From the NCBI GenBank assembly GCA_963932145.1, contig OZ010574.1:83762049-83826048 (forward strand): 64,000 bases of DNA. The letters are read 5' to 3'. This stretch comes from Acanthosepion lycidas. Its lineage: Eukaryota > Mollusca > Cephalopoda > Sepiida > Sepiidae. Every line of letters starts with the position of its first letter. Position 1 is the stretch's first letter. The translations under genes were made by a program, and so were the position numbers. Of the stretch, positions 21,740 to 33,609 are shown piece by piece. The notes below the pieces were generated by a model. The model had not been told where the DNA came from, searched no databases, and saw only the letters and a list, made by a program, of their open reading frames with translations.

Positions 21740-22175
21740 AAGGGCTTACTCATCTGAGGAGTGAAGATGCTGATAATGGATTTCCTTGTGGAAATTATAT
21801 TCTCTGAGTAAACTCAAATATCTGTTTAGTCCCTCTATGTGGGAACTTACATTTAGGATGTACTTCAACTCCAATCTGCATCTATCCTCCTGGCTAACAA
21901 ACCAAGATGCTAAAAGTATGCACTTGACATCATCGATGCTATGAAAATTTTTTCTCTCCATGTGTTCATATGAAGACGATGTTCTCTATGTACCTGCAGT
22001 AGTGTAGGGGTTCCAGATAGTATCTATTAAACATATCTTGTTCAAGGGCATCCATGAAAATTTTAGCATAGCTGGGGGTGATTTTCATTCCCATTGCTGT
22101 ACCTCTAGTTTAAAATTTACAAAGGTTACCAGACACCTGAAGAAGAAGACTGTGAAGTATGATGACTGAAATGTA
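21740..22175 (-). mobile_element. Penelope-like element, reverse transcriptase fragment
   Basis: The minus strand gives GTAMGMKITPSYAKIFMDAL, EQDMFNRYYLEPLHY, then CRYIENIVFI and a stop. In active Penelope-like RTs the second block is R-Y-I-D-D; here it is I-E-N, so both catalytic Asp residues are gone. After a frameshift the sequence continues to about 21740. It lies opposite in strand to the fragment at 20090-20530, so the two are separate insertions or an inversion. Confidence 0.7.
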
Positions 22176-22199
22176 ATAATAATAACAACAGAGATGGGG

Positions 22200-23027
22200 A
22201 TCTTAGGCCAAATAAAAAGTAAATAATGATAATTCCTAATCTCAGAAATTCAAACAGAAATTACTGAAATGTTATGAACACAATATAATATGCAAGTACA
22301 GTCAATAAAACTACCTGATATATGTAGAGATCTAAAGCTAGTTCAGCTAGATTTAGCGATCAGGAAATTGATTAGTTCCAAGAAATCACAAAGAGTAGTT
22401 GAAAGATCAGAACAAGGCCTAAATAAATTAAATCCTATACATATTTTTCAACCAATAAAATCCCATCAGAGGGTTTGGTTGGTAAACAATCATTACAAAG
22501 GCAAGTACTCCCACAATACTTATGGGTGTAGTTGTAGATCTACTATGTGTTATTTTTTTTTAACTATTTAGAAAATAACAATAACTACTTTTACCACTCC
22601 CACAAATTAGAGATAAAAGATTTTTGCAAGCTAGTTTGAAATTATTTTCTAACTAATAAAAACATTGTATTCAAAAAGTTCACTATGTGAAATTAGATTT
22701 TGAATCCCCTTATGGATATAAATGTAGAAGCATACTACTTTGTGAGGTTCAAAACAATTTTGGAGGCCAGTTTGATCTATATGTGCATACACACATGCAC
22801 ACAATGGAAGAAAGACAGCCAGCAGTTGGCGACTAAGTCTTTGTCCATGCACACAACAGAAGGGATTAACCAGCAACTGCCTACAAGGCATTTGTCTGTG
22901 AACTCAGAAACACATTAGGTTGACTGTCATAAACTAAGTCTGCTAACATGTTTCACATTGCCCTAAGAAGACTTAATTACTTTATAAAACAAACTTCACT
23001 GCAAGGAAAATTGAACATTTAATTGTA
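22200..23027. other. No confident gene
   Basis: A 93-codon plus-strand frame at 22290-22571 has polar content (IKLPDICRDLKLVQLDLAIR and more) that might be the tail of a retroelement polyprotein, but I cannot place it. A roughly 58-bp imperfect duplication with ATGCACACAA motifs lies at about 22790-22905. Confidence 0.35.
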
Positions 23028-23197
23028 CAGTGTAACCTGGATATAAGAGAGTTGTCGGCACCAGAGAAGAAGTCTCTTATATCCGGGTTTGGTCTATTTC
23101 ATATACATTAACACAGGTTCTAATTTGGGACCAGATAAAATCTCTCTTATATCCGGGTTTCTCTTATATCCGGATCTCTTATATCCGGGTTACACTG
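23028..23197. mobile_element. Tigger/pogo-like MITE, 170 bp, with iterated end motif
   Basis: Terminal inverted repeats begin CAGTGTAACC(T/C)GGATATAAG on both ends (about 24 bp), with TA immediately before the left end; the right flank is TT instead of TA. The motif CTCTTATATCCGGGTT occurs near 23073, 23143, 23161 and 23176, so the end sequence is repeated inside the element. CAGT-starting ends and TA insertion fit the pogo/Tigger branch of Tc1/mariner. There is no coding capacity. Confidence 0.75.
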
Positions 23198-24480
23198 TTT
23201 TCCTGAAAATAATGTGTAAATGTTATTTCAACCGATGTTCTTTTTCTACTTTTCCTTCAGAAACTAACATTTTGTATGTTTCTTTTAAAAGATGTGCTAT
23301 TGTTAAATGTTTGGAATCCCAACACTCAGATAACAGCAAAAACCTGGATCCCAAAAACCTCATGATGGAAAGGATTCTCTACAACTGCTAGAAGAAACAT
23401 CAGCTGCAACATAAACCCTCTGATCAAATATAGATATTCATTAGCAGTATAACATTCAACACAGTGCACAATAGATGAAATGTTGGGATCATAATAAGAA
23501 ATACAGGGTATTAGTTTAACTGTAAATAATGTGAATAATGATATTGCTTACTGCCAGAAATTCAGACAAGGTGGGCTTATTTGCTTGAAGAGAAAGGTAG
23601 AATTGGGCATTTGAAATTGGTAATGTCTGAATGATAGAATAGAAAACTTTTATAATTGTATTAATTAAATGTTTAAATTTAATTCCTTAATTTCTAATAT
23701 AATTTTGAATTTATATTATCCTTTATTTCTGATATAATTTCAAGATTATGCCAAACTGAAAGAGATTAGTTATATATAAAACTTAAGTTATCAGTTAAAT
23801 GATTAAACTTGTACTTTTATTAATATGATGTTCATTTGAATGCATTCTTTAGGCTTTTCCATTTATTTAAGAGCTTGAAAATGAACTGAAAAAATTCTCA
23901 TTCTGGAAGATTCCATGTAGGACATATGATCCAAACTGAATTTTTGGCTTCCTATATCACAACCATAAAAACCACTATAACTAATGCTGTTTTATGACCT
24001 TCCATAGGCATTTCTTGATTGTACTTTCACTTTCCATGGTAAATATAGAAAGGTGAGGTTGGTGGACATATGTGATACCTGTATTTCAATAATAGATTTT
24101 CTGTTCAGCTGCTTGTCACATCTTTGCAGACAGTAGACAGTACCTCATCTTGTCTTGCAGGAAGAGGTGTGAAGTCGAAGAAATATTTCTCTTTTTTTCT
24201 TTCTTTCATTCTTAATACCAGAATTGGAATATCTTATTTATTTTTTTTTTTTTTTAAATACATTATTTTTTGAAAACTCTGCCTTTTTACATACTATTCA
24301 AAAAGAAATCTATTTCAGAGAATAAAAAAGTCAACTCTATCAGGTTTCAAGGTTATTACCTATCAGGTTTCAAGGTTATTACCTATTAAAAGTTGATTGT
24401 GCAATTTTAGATATATCAGTGAGTACATATCATGTTTTACAAGGTTTTTGTAACATTTTGTGAAAAAAAACCTTTTATTC
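23198..24480. other. No recognised gene
   Basis: AT-rich. A 24-bp unit (TATCAGGTTTCAAGGTTATT plus ACC) is duplicated in tandem near 24339-24384. Otherwise nothing is recognised. Confidence 0.4.
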
Positions 24481-24489
24481 CCACAAAGT

Positions 24490-24600
24490 CATAGCATTAT
24501 TATTCTTGACTTTACAACACCTTTCAACTAATTTCTATCATAATAAGTTGGTGAAAAAGTTTCTTGCATTTTGTGATAAAACCATTTATTCCTGTTGTAA
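24490..24600 (+). repeat. Dispersed direct repeat, left copy
   Basis: About 105 bp matching 25218-25325, including TAGCATTATTATTCTTGA and TTTCAACTAATTT(C/T)TATCAT. The family is unidentified. Confidence 0.7.
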
Positions 24601-25217
24601 TGTGAAGTTGCTGAGGAAGAAAAAATTATTCTCTCATTTGTATATGCATCCCCCCCACCACCATTATAGGGATTTTTATATCCATGATATAATAACACCA
24701 TAGTTCATGGATGGAACAGAATGGCTGAAACGAAAAAAAGAATGACAAACATGCTTTGTTCCCAGAGAGACTTTTATACTTATATAAGACATACACAAAA
24801 CCATATATACGCACATTCCATACAGAAAAAAATATATCACATATATTCCAGATCAAAGCAGAGTGAAAGAAGAAACAAAAAGTAAGGGTCCTACATATTT
24901 GGAGATACCTTACTGTTTCTGTTTCAGAACTCCAGACTGAAATGGGCCGGATACATCCATGTCCTAGGTGAGGACACATTCCACAAATGGGAAACAGCTA
25001 GTCTTAGGCTCTCCCAAACTGAGGGCTGTGAGCTGGAGCTTTTCTTCTCCAAATAGATACACTCCCAGTCCTTTCACTTAAGCTGCTGTAAACAAACTGA
25101 ATTTGACTGTTGTTTTAGTCACTGTATCAATTGATGTCACTAGTCATCATCTTGTGACCCATGTGACTTATCTCCACCAAAGGGAGATAATTGCCTTTTG
25201 TATACCTACACTGCAAA

Positions 25218-25325
25218 CTGATAGCATTATTATTCTTGAATTTACACCACCTTTCAACTAATTTTTATCATAATAAGTCAGTGAAAAATTTCCAGGATTT
25301 TGCTAACAAAATCTTTTATTGATAA
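25218..25325 (+). repeat. Dispersed direct repeat, right copy
   Basis: Partner of 24490-24600, about 730 bp downstream in the same orientation. It is followed by a further segment (ATTAGTCTAACTGTAAATAA near 25450) that also resembles 23515-23575. Confidence 0.65.
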
Positions 25326-25329
25326 TGTC

Positions 25330-26595
25330 TATCTAACAAATTTCAGTATTTCAAAAATAAGAGATTATAGTTTGACTGTAATTAATACAAATTACAGTCA
25401 GACTATAATCTTTGTTTCAGCCATTGTGCCCTCAAGCTTTTTTTATGATATTAGTCTAACTGTAAATAATTTAAATAATGATACCTCAATATCCCAGAAA
25501 TTAAGACAGAAATTTCAAGAAATATTTGTGCAGACTTCTTGTAATTTACCAAGCAAGTTGAGGGGCTTTGACTGCTGCATATTTATTATTTCAAACATTA
25601 TTATAGTATATACACTCATATACTTCATTCTTATTTTTATTTTAATCAGTGTGTATTGTTTTTTGGCCTACCTTGGCATTTGATTTTCATTGAGAAAATC
25701 CTAATAAAGAAAAGGCTTTCTTGAATTCCAGGCCAATAGAAATAATGCAAACTGTTTAAAATAAAAATAAAAATAGGGCTTCTTTTTCAAATACAGATAT
25801 GACCTATAATAACCATTGAAGTTATAGAAATGTCATATTAAAACTGAATCATTAGAAATATGTATATGCACACATCTTGCATCAACTTGAAATATTTAAA
25901 TTCTTGTTAAAAGGAGATGATTTCTGCTTTGTTGTTGACATAATTAATGACTTTGAAATAGAAGAATGAGAAATTCAATCTTTCCCAAACATTAAAATCT
26001 GTGGGAACACAAACTCCCAAGTTGATTTTAATCTAATCAACAAAGCATCTTCCCAGCATCAGCTGATATTAAATGAGCTGATACATTTAAAATCAAGTTG
26101 ATATTGAACAGATAAATTGAATATTCCATCTGAAAGCTTGAGTATCATTTTCACATTTAACCCTGTCTTGTTGTTATGAAAAATTCCATAATGTATTCAG
26201 GTTATATTACAACATTCTCTTTCATCCAAAGTTTAAGCTTTCAGCTCTTTCCTGTATATGAAATTAATTTTCTATTCAGACCTCTATCTTTAAAATGGAT
26301 CTGATAGAATATAACTGGCAAATGAGAGCTGGCCATTGTTTCACTTTTGTTTTTTGTCTTTTTCACCTTGGCAAAGCCAAGTAAACATATTGGATTTATG
26401 TGATATGAAAAGACGGTATTTCAAATTAATAAGAAAAAGGAAGGAATGTATGATTGATGCACTTAATAAAATATAATAAAATATATAATTCATGATAATA
26501 TATGTATGATTTGTTAGGCAGAGATCTCAAGCAACCAGAAACAACAAGGAAACAACTGAAAACTTAAGCCAATCAATAAAGAGCATATAGATAGA
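25330..26595. other. No recognised gene
   Basis: A 127-codon plus-strand frame (25300-25683) overlaps the repeat and becomes hydrophobic low complexity. No domain was recognised. Confidence 0.4.
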
Positions 26596-26968
26596 TACAT
26601 CATAAGTCTATTGCTATTCTGTTGCTGTTTCCATGGCAAATGTTCAGATGAGCTTCACTCTTTAGTTCTACGAGTTCAGACCTTTATAACTAAGACCACC
26701 CCCATTTCCTCTATATTATAATTACAAGGAGGAAGCTTTTCCTCAAGGACATCTACTTTGTGGAATAGACTGCCACATGGGTGCTTCCCCAAACACTACA
26801 ATCTTAACCTCTTCAAGCCAAAGATTAATCATTATCTATCTTCTTTATAGTTATAATTTTCACTTTCTCCTACTCTTTCTTACATGTGCATCTCATACCT
26901 GATTCAGTAACCTGCTACCTTGAGTGGCTCTCGAGTATTGTTTTGGGTGAATTTTAGCCAAAAAAAAA
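26596..26968 (+). mobile_element. LINE 3' fragment, CR1/Jockey-like family B
   Basis: Tail of an RT: an LVLRVQTFITKT-like block near 26662, then RKLFLKDIYFVE and RLPHGCFPKHYNLNLFKPK near 26770, followed by the 3' UTR with CTACCTTGAGTGGCTCTCGA and a poly(A) run at 26961. One of the better-preserved family B ends. Confidence 0.7.
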
Positions 26969-27844
26969 AAAAATAATTCATCTTTAAAATGTCAGTAACT
27001 ACTCTGAATAAAAAAAAAAACAACCTTCCAGCACCAACCAAGTGACTGAAACAGTTCGACAGATTTATTACTGCAAAAGATATATCAAAAGAAAAATTTG
27101 TAACCTTAACATGAAGTTAGGTAAGAACGAAAATATTGACAAACCTAAAAAATAATGGAAAATAGTTCACAGTGAACTGACAGATATTGGGACTGTTGTT
27201 GTTTGGAAGCCAATATCTAGCCATTATCTATTTTTTAATTTTTTTTTCTTTTAGAGATAGACACAGAGATAGAAAAGAAATTATATTCAGTGAGCAACAG
27301 GAAGTAAAGTATTGGATCAAGGGAAGTAAGAGATGAAAATATAGGAAAACAATCTTATGTGTAGGTATAAACTAGGTCAGAAAAAGATAAATGGCATATA
27401 CCATCCGCTTACTCTCATGCTTTTATGTATTTTACTAAGCTATGTTTTTGTTTTTTCGTTTTTTTTCATTTCTTTTTCATAATATCCTTGTGGTAAGATC
27501 GCATATTAGACCTAAAGTTACCTGGGTACATTTTTGTGCAGCTGCAGTGATTGTTATCCTCATCTGATTGTTTTCAGTTCCAGTTCTCAACTCTTAATAA
27601 ATATATTGTGTGGGGGGATTGATCATCATCTAAAAAAATCATCAACAAATAGTGGTGTTAGGTGGGCAAGGTTGCAAATATAGTGATTTGGTCAGGAAGC
27701 AGGATCCTTATCAATGGGTGGATGTGCAGGTTGTGTAAAAGCATCCTTAGGTGGGGGTGGAGGCAGCCAGCTGAATATGAAGTCTGATCAAGTTCGTTAC
27801 ATACACTTTCCCACTTACGAAAGGTATGAAGAGTTTAACTTCCG

Positions 27845-28628
27845 ACATTATAGGATATATTTCATTAAGAAATTATTAAATAAATGAAAATATTATTTTT
27901 TTATGATGTTTCCTCTACCCACAAGCTAAAGTTTTAGCTTCATTTCCTTTGATTTTTTTCTTACCCTTACACAGTGTACCTTATGACTTTTCTTCCATGA
28001 TTTTATTTTTCTATAACTTTCGTCACTTTTGCTTCATAAGGCAAAAGTAATGTGAAATAGTTTTAAATGAATAACCTGTTTTCTTATCTACAGTTAAATA
28101 AATGATCCGTTATTCATTCATTATATATCATTTCTCATTGTAAGCAAAATGGTGTTTCTTTCTAATTGTCACTTTGTTCTTTTGTTCCCAATCATATGGT
28201 TATGCAGTTGGTGTAAGGAGAGCAGCATGAAATGAGAAATCAGTGAGCCAAGTTCAAATTCTAGACGAGTTGGTTACATTCACTTATGCACAAATACCCT
28301 TGGGAAATGTATGACATCTCCTCCCCACCAACTATGGGTTAAATAGTAGGATTCTGATAGGAGATGGACAGTAGGATTCTAGAAAAGGACAGTAGGATTC
28401 TAGAAAAATCATTATTATAATAAAAGAAATTGTTAATGCAATATTTACAGCTTTAAATAACTCACAAAGGATTGACAAGCCATAAAAAACAAGTAACTCA
28501 ACCAATCCTAATATCCTGCTGTTTAAAACAAAATATTCTAATAAAACTAATTTAGATTTTATTCCTTCATATATAAAACTAATTTTATTTTTTATTGTAT
28601 ATTTTTTGGCCTTGGAAAACATATATGA
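27845..28628 (+). repeat. Tandem duplication, left copy, with SINE insert
   Basis: Aligns with 28754-29235 through TTAAGAAATTATTAAATAAA, TACACAGTGTACCTTATGA, CTTCATAAGGCAAAAGTAA and a final TTTTTGGCCTTGGAAAA. An extra ~325 bp at about 28180-28505 holds a SINE that the right copy lacks. Confidence 0.75.
28195..28505 (+). mobile_element. SINE family 2 (tail b)
   Basis: The tRNA-like head has a degenerate B box (AAGTTCAAATTCTAG), then TACATTCACTTATGCACAAA, TACCCTTGGGAAATGTATGA and CAACTATGGGTTAAATAG. The tail carries about three copies of a 20-bp unit (GGACAGTAGGATTCTAGAAA). It shares the head with the 50600 copy. Confidence 0.7.
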
Positions 28629-28753
28629 CCCTTGTACTGATCATTTATCGAATGTATTTATTGAATGTCAGGTTTTAGCCACCTTAGCCAACTCAACAAA
28701 AAAAAGATCACCTGTTTATTGAGCTTTAATTTCTAGAGATTTTTATCTTCTAA

Positions 28754-29235
28754 CTATATAGGACATATTTTATTAAGAAATTATTAAATAAATTAAAATA
28801 TTATTAGAAATATTATTTTCTTTACAATGTTTTCCCCATAGTTCAAATTTTATTTCCTATGATTTTTTTACCCTAACACAGCACACCTTATGATTTTCCT
28901 TCTGTCTTTTTTTTCCTAGTAATTCTAACCCCTTTTACTTCATAAGGCAAAAGTAACTTGAAAAATTTATAAATGAATAACTTGCTTTGTTTATCTCTCA
29001 TTAAATAAATGATTATTTTTATAACAGCATTTTCTGAGGTTTGACATTTTTACTCATTATATAACATTTCATAACATTGTAAAAACTCTTTCATTGGAAT
29101 TGTCACATTTCACCATTGTTTTAAATCCTGCCATGTTAATTATAACAAAAGATCTTAATGAAACTTATTTAAATTTTATTCATTTGTGTAGGAAATTGAT
29201 TTTTTTCTTTGGCCTTTGAAAATGTGCAAAACTCT
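28754..29235 (+). repeat. Tandem duplication, right copy, without SINE
   Basis: The uninterrupted counterpart of 27845-28628. It shows the empty site for the SINE around 29125. Divergence between copies is substantial, so the duplication is old. Confidence 0.7.
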
Positions 29236-29531
29236 CTATATTCAATAGAAAATCTTTCTTTTTTTAAATCTCTTATATACAATTGCTTCCCATTCAAATA
29301 AAGTGTATGTTTTGTGTTTCCATAACCCATGATTTCAATTTTAACGTCATAGTTCTCTTAATACAGATAAAATCTCATACATTCAAGCACTCAGAAAGTA
29401 TTTATATATTTCACTGCTATGAATTATGAGTCAACTAACCAAAACAGAACTAAGAAAGAATGGTACGAAACTGCATCTAGAATTAGTTTATCATCTCTTC
29501 TATCTGACAGTGTGTATATTTATGTTGCATT

Positions 29532-29891
29532 TCAAAGTTTAATTTGGTAAATTTTGAAGAGGGAATTTGTGTTCCTCTTGAGAACCAAATACAGAAATCC
29601 ACCATTTAACCAGCAATCCCAACTTTTCATTTTACATTGTATAGTTACAGCTGATGAAAAATAGATTTTATATATTGACAGAAAGCAAAAAGAGTGGTTA
29701 TCATAAAATAAGAAATCAGATCTAGCATCAAAATCAACACACTCCATCCACAGAAATCCTCGCTTTATGTCAGGTTGAATAAGAACAGTATCGTCCATTA
29801 CAAGCAATTTACTGACTAAATGAAGCATTACATTGAAATTGCCTTCTTTTGTAAACAGAAAGGTATAATTCTCCATAGAATAGAAAGACAC
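29532..29891 (-). other. Unidentified open frame, possible minus-strand exon
   Basis: About 119 open codons on the minus strand. A methionine starts MENYTFLFTKEGNFNVMLH; the frame continues KLLVMDDTVLIQPDIKRGFL and SDFLFYDNHSFCFLSIY and ends KIYQIKL. Upstream (29902-29922) a pyrimidine-rich stretch ends TTTAG, a possible acceptor. The residue mix is protein-like with alternating hydrophobic stretches, but frames this long do arise by chance in this window. I do not recognise a family. It could be an exon on the opposite strand, a piece of a transposon, or noise. Confidence 0.25.
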
Positions 29892-31084
29892 ACTTTGTAA
29901 AACTAAACCAAGAAAAGAAAATAAGATCTATACTCACCAGATTTAGCAGCTTACTGATTTTCAGTCATTTCAATTGCTAGAACATTTCATAAGTGGCAGA
30001 ACATTCAAAAAGAAAGAAGTGGAAAATAGTCTTTTAAACATTTTTCAGGGATAAAAAAGAATAGGTATCTTTAAAGGTGAAATTGAAGATTTACCTTCCT
30101 AGTAAGCTGCTCACATTCAACATGAAGGTGATTACATTTTTGATAAATAGTATTTAAATACATTTAAATTACATTTGTTTTATATCCTTTCTGGTAAAAT
30201 ATAATTTCTTTCTGAACAGCCTAATATAAATCATCAAACATCAAATTTTTTTTTTAAATAAAAAATGTTTTTAAAAAAAATCAGAACTTTAGGTTGCCAT
30301 GAAAAATACAATAAAACCAAGTACTAGTTGTTTGTGTTGCTCTGTGGACTGACAGAAAAGTCATTTTGTATATTGGCACAGAGCAGGTAAAAAGAAGCGC
30401 AGATAGAAGAAGTTTACTCAGAAGACATGGATATTGACCAAGTGGCAAATGAATGTTAGAATAACTGGAAGATGAAATAGAAAATATTGACCAGAAAAAA
30501 CAATTTGTCTCCCAATATGCATATATTGAATTATGTCATGGCTAACAAAACTGATATATTGGATTCAAGAAAAATCAAATGATGCAGTTATCTGTCTATA
30601 TATTTATTTCTCTCTCCCACTTCTTCTGCATATACACTGGGGTAGATTTTATTATGCAAGTCAATATTTTGACACTGTAAAATTTTTAGTGTATATTTAT
30701 ATGTGCAATTTAAAATATGAGTTCCAGCTTATTATATCTACCTTTAATTTAAATATTATTAACATGAGTACCAGGTTTTATCATAGAAACAAAGCACAAT
30801 ATAAAATTTTATTTCTAAATAAATCCCCAAAAAATATAATCCATGGAAATATTTTTATAACAAAATATCTCAGATACCAGAAAAATTAGTGTTTTCTTTT
30901 TATAACTCATGATCTGTTTTCTACTAATTCGTAATCTTGTCTGTAATTTTATCTTTGGCCTTCCTCCTGGAGCTTAACATTTTCATATATATTGATCTTC
31001 TTTAGATCTGTTTTTGACATGATGCTGAAATCTTTATACTCTTATTTTAACTATTGAATTGTAAATAATAGCCTGATACTCATT
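29892..31084. other. No recognised gene
   Basis: AT-rich. The 118-codon frame at 30533-30889 shows no motif. Confidence 0.4.
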
Positions 31085-31525
31085 TCTAAGCATACCCATC
31101 CACAAGGGCAGCTAGCAAATTGCAGACACCTACACAGGCACATTTGTGCTTTTTTAATACCCACAGAGCCCAGCTGTCATTTATACTACAGCTACAAGGA
31201 GTAGACCTTAGTTCCAACTTCTGAGAGATAGAGATCATAATTCTGTGTGATCAGTAGTTTGAACTCAGCCAGTCTACTCAAAGCCTTGGTCATGATTATT
31301 TGTGACTTTATACTAGCACAACAATCAGAAAATTCTGAACAGTTCTGTCAACCCAGTTTCACTCACTAAACTTGAGTCAACCCATGGTATGGTTTGGGGG
31401 CATTTTCCAAGGGTACTGTACATATACACGAAGTCACTATCCTAACAAATCAACTCTGGTGAGATTCGAACCCGGGTCTCATGGTCAGAAAGTGAACATT
31501 CTAATCACTTGGCCATATGGCATAA
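31085..31525 (-). mobile_element. tRNA-derived SINE (family 3)
   Basis: On the minus strand a good tRNA-like head begins near 31525: A box TGGCCAAGTGATTAGAATG, and B box GGTTCGAATC at about 31461-31470 after GACCC. It is followed by a long unrelated body to about 31085. Head and spacing are typical of tRNA-derived SINEs; the body family is unknown to me. Confidence 0.6.
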
Positions 31526-32149
31526 TTTTAAATATTATGACATTTAAACTAAATTTGATAGCAAAACAACTCCTCTATTTTTATATTTCATTTATAGAAT
31601 AAGATAAACTATTATTAGTCTCCAGATTATTTGTATAATTTTATGTGGTATAAAGTACTAACTGTAAGTTTATGTATAATGGGATTATTATTAGTTTACT
31701 TTGCTGTTTGGTTTTTGGCTTGTTTTGAAATGTCAGTATCTCTAATATAGATGGTTCTTTTGTACATAAAGGAGAGTAGTATTGGATTAGAAGCTTTACT
31801 GGCTAATCTGACATTGATTTAATGGCTTAAAGCAAAATTTCAAAACACAACTGTCAAAAATGGGTCCTTCTAGTACTGATGTTAATCACTGCCAGACATC
31901 TTTGTCTTACACCATACCTCAACAATGAAAACACGCATCTCTTGTAGGTCAGCTGATGTGATTTTCTAAACATAAATATCTACTGATAGATATTTGCATA
32001 TGTCTGTGAATGCTGAATCTCGGTTTTGCCCCTTAATAATGGTCTGTTTTTATGTTTACTATGTTTTCTTCCTCTATTAAAAAGACACTCCTACTAGAAG
32101 TTACAAAAACGAGTACTTTCTATTGATATATTCATGTCTGTTTTTCTGT

Positions 32150-32520
32150 GAGTTGTCCGCCTTCCTCAGTGTCATTAGCAAGCTTTTTGATGCTAAAATC
32201 AGCAATAATGTTGTTGAGCATCTAGATATGAGCAAGCTCTTGACAGACAAGTAGTACAGGTTTTGATTGGCCCAATCCATTGCTGATATCCTAACTACCA
32301 TTACACACAGAATCTGTGAGGCACTAGACAACAAATACACCCCAAGGAACATAACATTAGATATTTCAAAGACCTTTGACAAGGTGTGGCACAAAGTATT
32401 GCTGCTCAAGTTCTCTAGCTATCAAACCACTAGAAGAATCCTCTCACTAACAAAGTACTTCCTAATGGGTAGGTCCATGAAGGTAGTTGTTAAGAGCCAG
32501 TTCTCCTGGGCCTGATTGTA
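32150..32520 (+). mobile_element. LINE RT N-terminal fragment
   Basis: The plus strand reads SKLFDAKI, a broken HLDMSKLLTDK-Y-F block, then AQSIADILTTITHRICEALD, LDISKTFDKVWHK with motif A Asp retained, and FLMGRSMKVVV. The protein is otherwise missing. Type is CR1/Jockey-like, distinct from the RLE-type copies. Confidence 0.75.
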
Positions 32521-32884
32521 GTTTGGCTAGGAAGGTGGCACTGGAAGCTAATTTAAAAAGCAATTGTGAGGCTGAGTCTTTTGCTAATAAGGTCAACCTT
32601 GTTTCTATATAATATAATATATTTATGTGAAAAGTATTTTTGTTGATTGTCTGCAAAACTATGTTTTGTCAATCATGGCAAACATAATTGCTATATAAGT
32701 TGAGTGCTTTATGTGAAAAGGAGTTTTGATGATTGTAGTACTCTTTGCTGAAATTACATTCGCTGACCTTCATTGTATTTTCTTGGCCAGTCATGTGGTG
32801 GCATGACTCAATATTCAATGTGTGGGACACAAACCTTTTGAAGATATATGGTAATGATATGAACATGATAGGAAGTTATATTCT

Positions 32885-33325
32885 TCTATGTGCCACGTTC
32901 CTTCAGGATGTGAGTGATCATGGTTCTGCACAATTTTCTATCCATTGTAGCTCTTAGTAAATTTTGTCTTTTTGTTATCCTTCCTAATCCCTATTCTGCC
33001 AATCATTTAAACAAGCTCATTAGGTAGGTTATGTACTGTTTTCATTGATCTATCTTGCCTTTAAAAGTGAGTGTCTAAGGTCTCTTACTTTACTATGTAC
33101 CCTAAGAATTTCAATTATCTCTTTCTCATGTTAAGTATAAGTTTCCTTTTTGTATTCCTTTTCTCTAAAACTTTGTCACTGCTCAAATATTCAGTCCATG
33201 GGATTCTCAAATTCTTCCACAGAACTACATTTGTTTTGCCTTAAGTCCCTTTCACAGTGAGTAGGTTTCCAGCATTCACTGCCATATAGGAGGACCGATA
33301 TTATATAACAGTTCAAGGCTCTTTT
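32885..33325 (-). mobile_element. LINE 3' relic, family C
   Basis: The minus strand shows the CAGCATTCACTGCCATATAG complement (an LLYGSECWK-like block), the FYRRMLRIP-like region near 33190 and the terminal sequence with GTGATCATGGTTCTGCACA near 32913. It is frameshifted throughout. Confidence 0.65.
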
Positions 33326-33609
33326 CTTTATTCCCAAATGAAATTTTCCTGCAGAAAAATGTACTGGAAAATTTGATTAGAAACAAAGAATACTGATAGA
33401 TAACAGGGTCAGTAATATCTTGCAGGTACAATTGGCAAATAATGATTCTATTGAACCTTGATTGTTTTGAACCATGTGACATAAGATTTATTTCTGAATC
33501 TCCAGTGTGATACTGTATTCATCACTTTCAACACGTATTGTAAAGTCTTCATCAGGTCCACTGCAATCGTTTTTGTGTATGTCTATATTATATTCCATAC
33601 TAATAGGAA

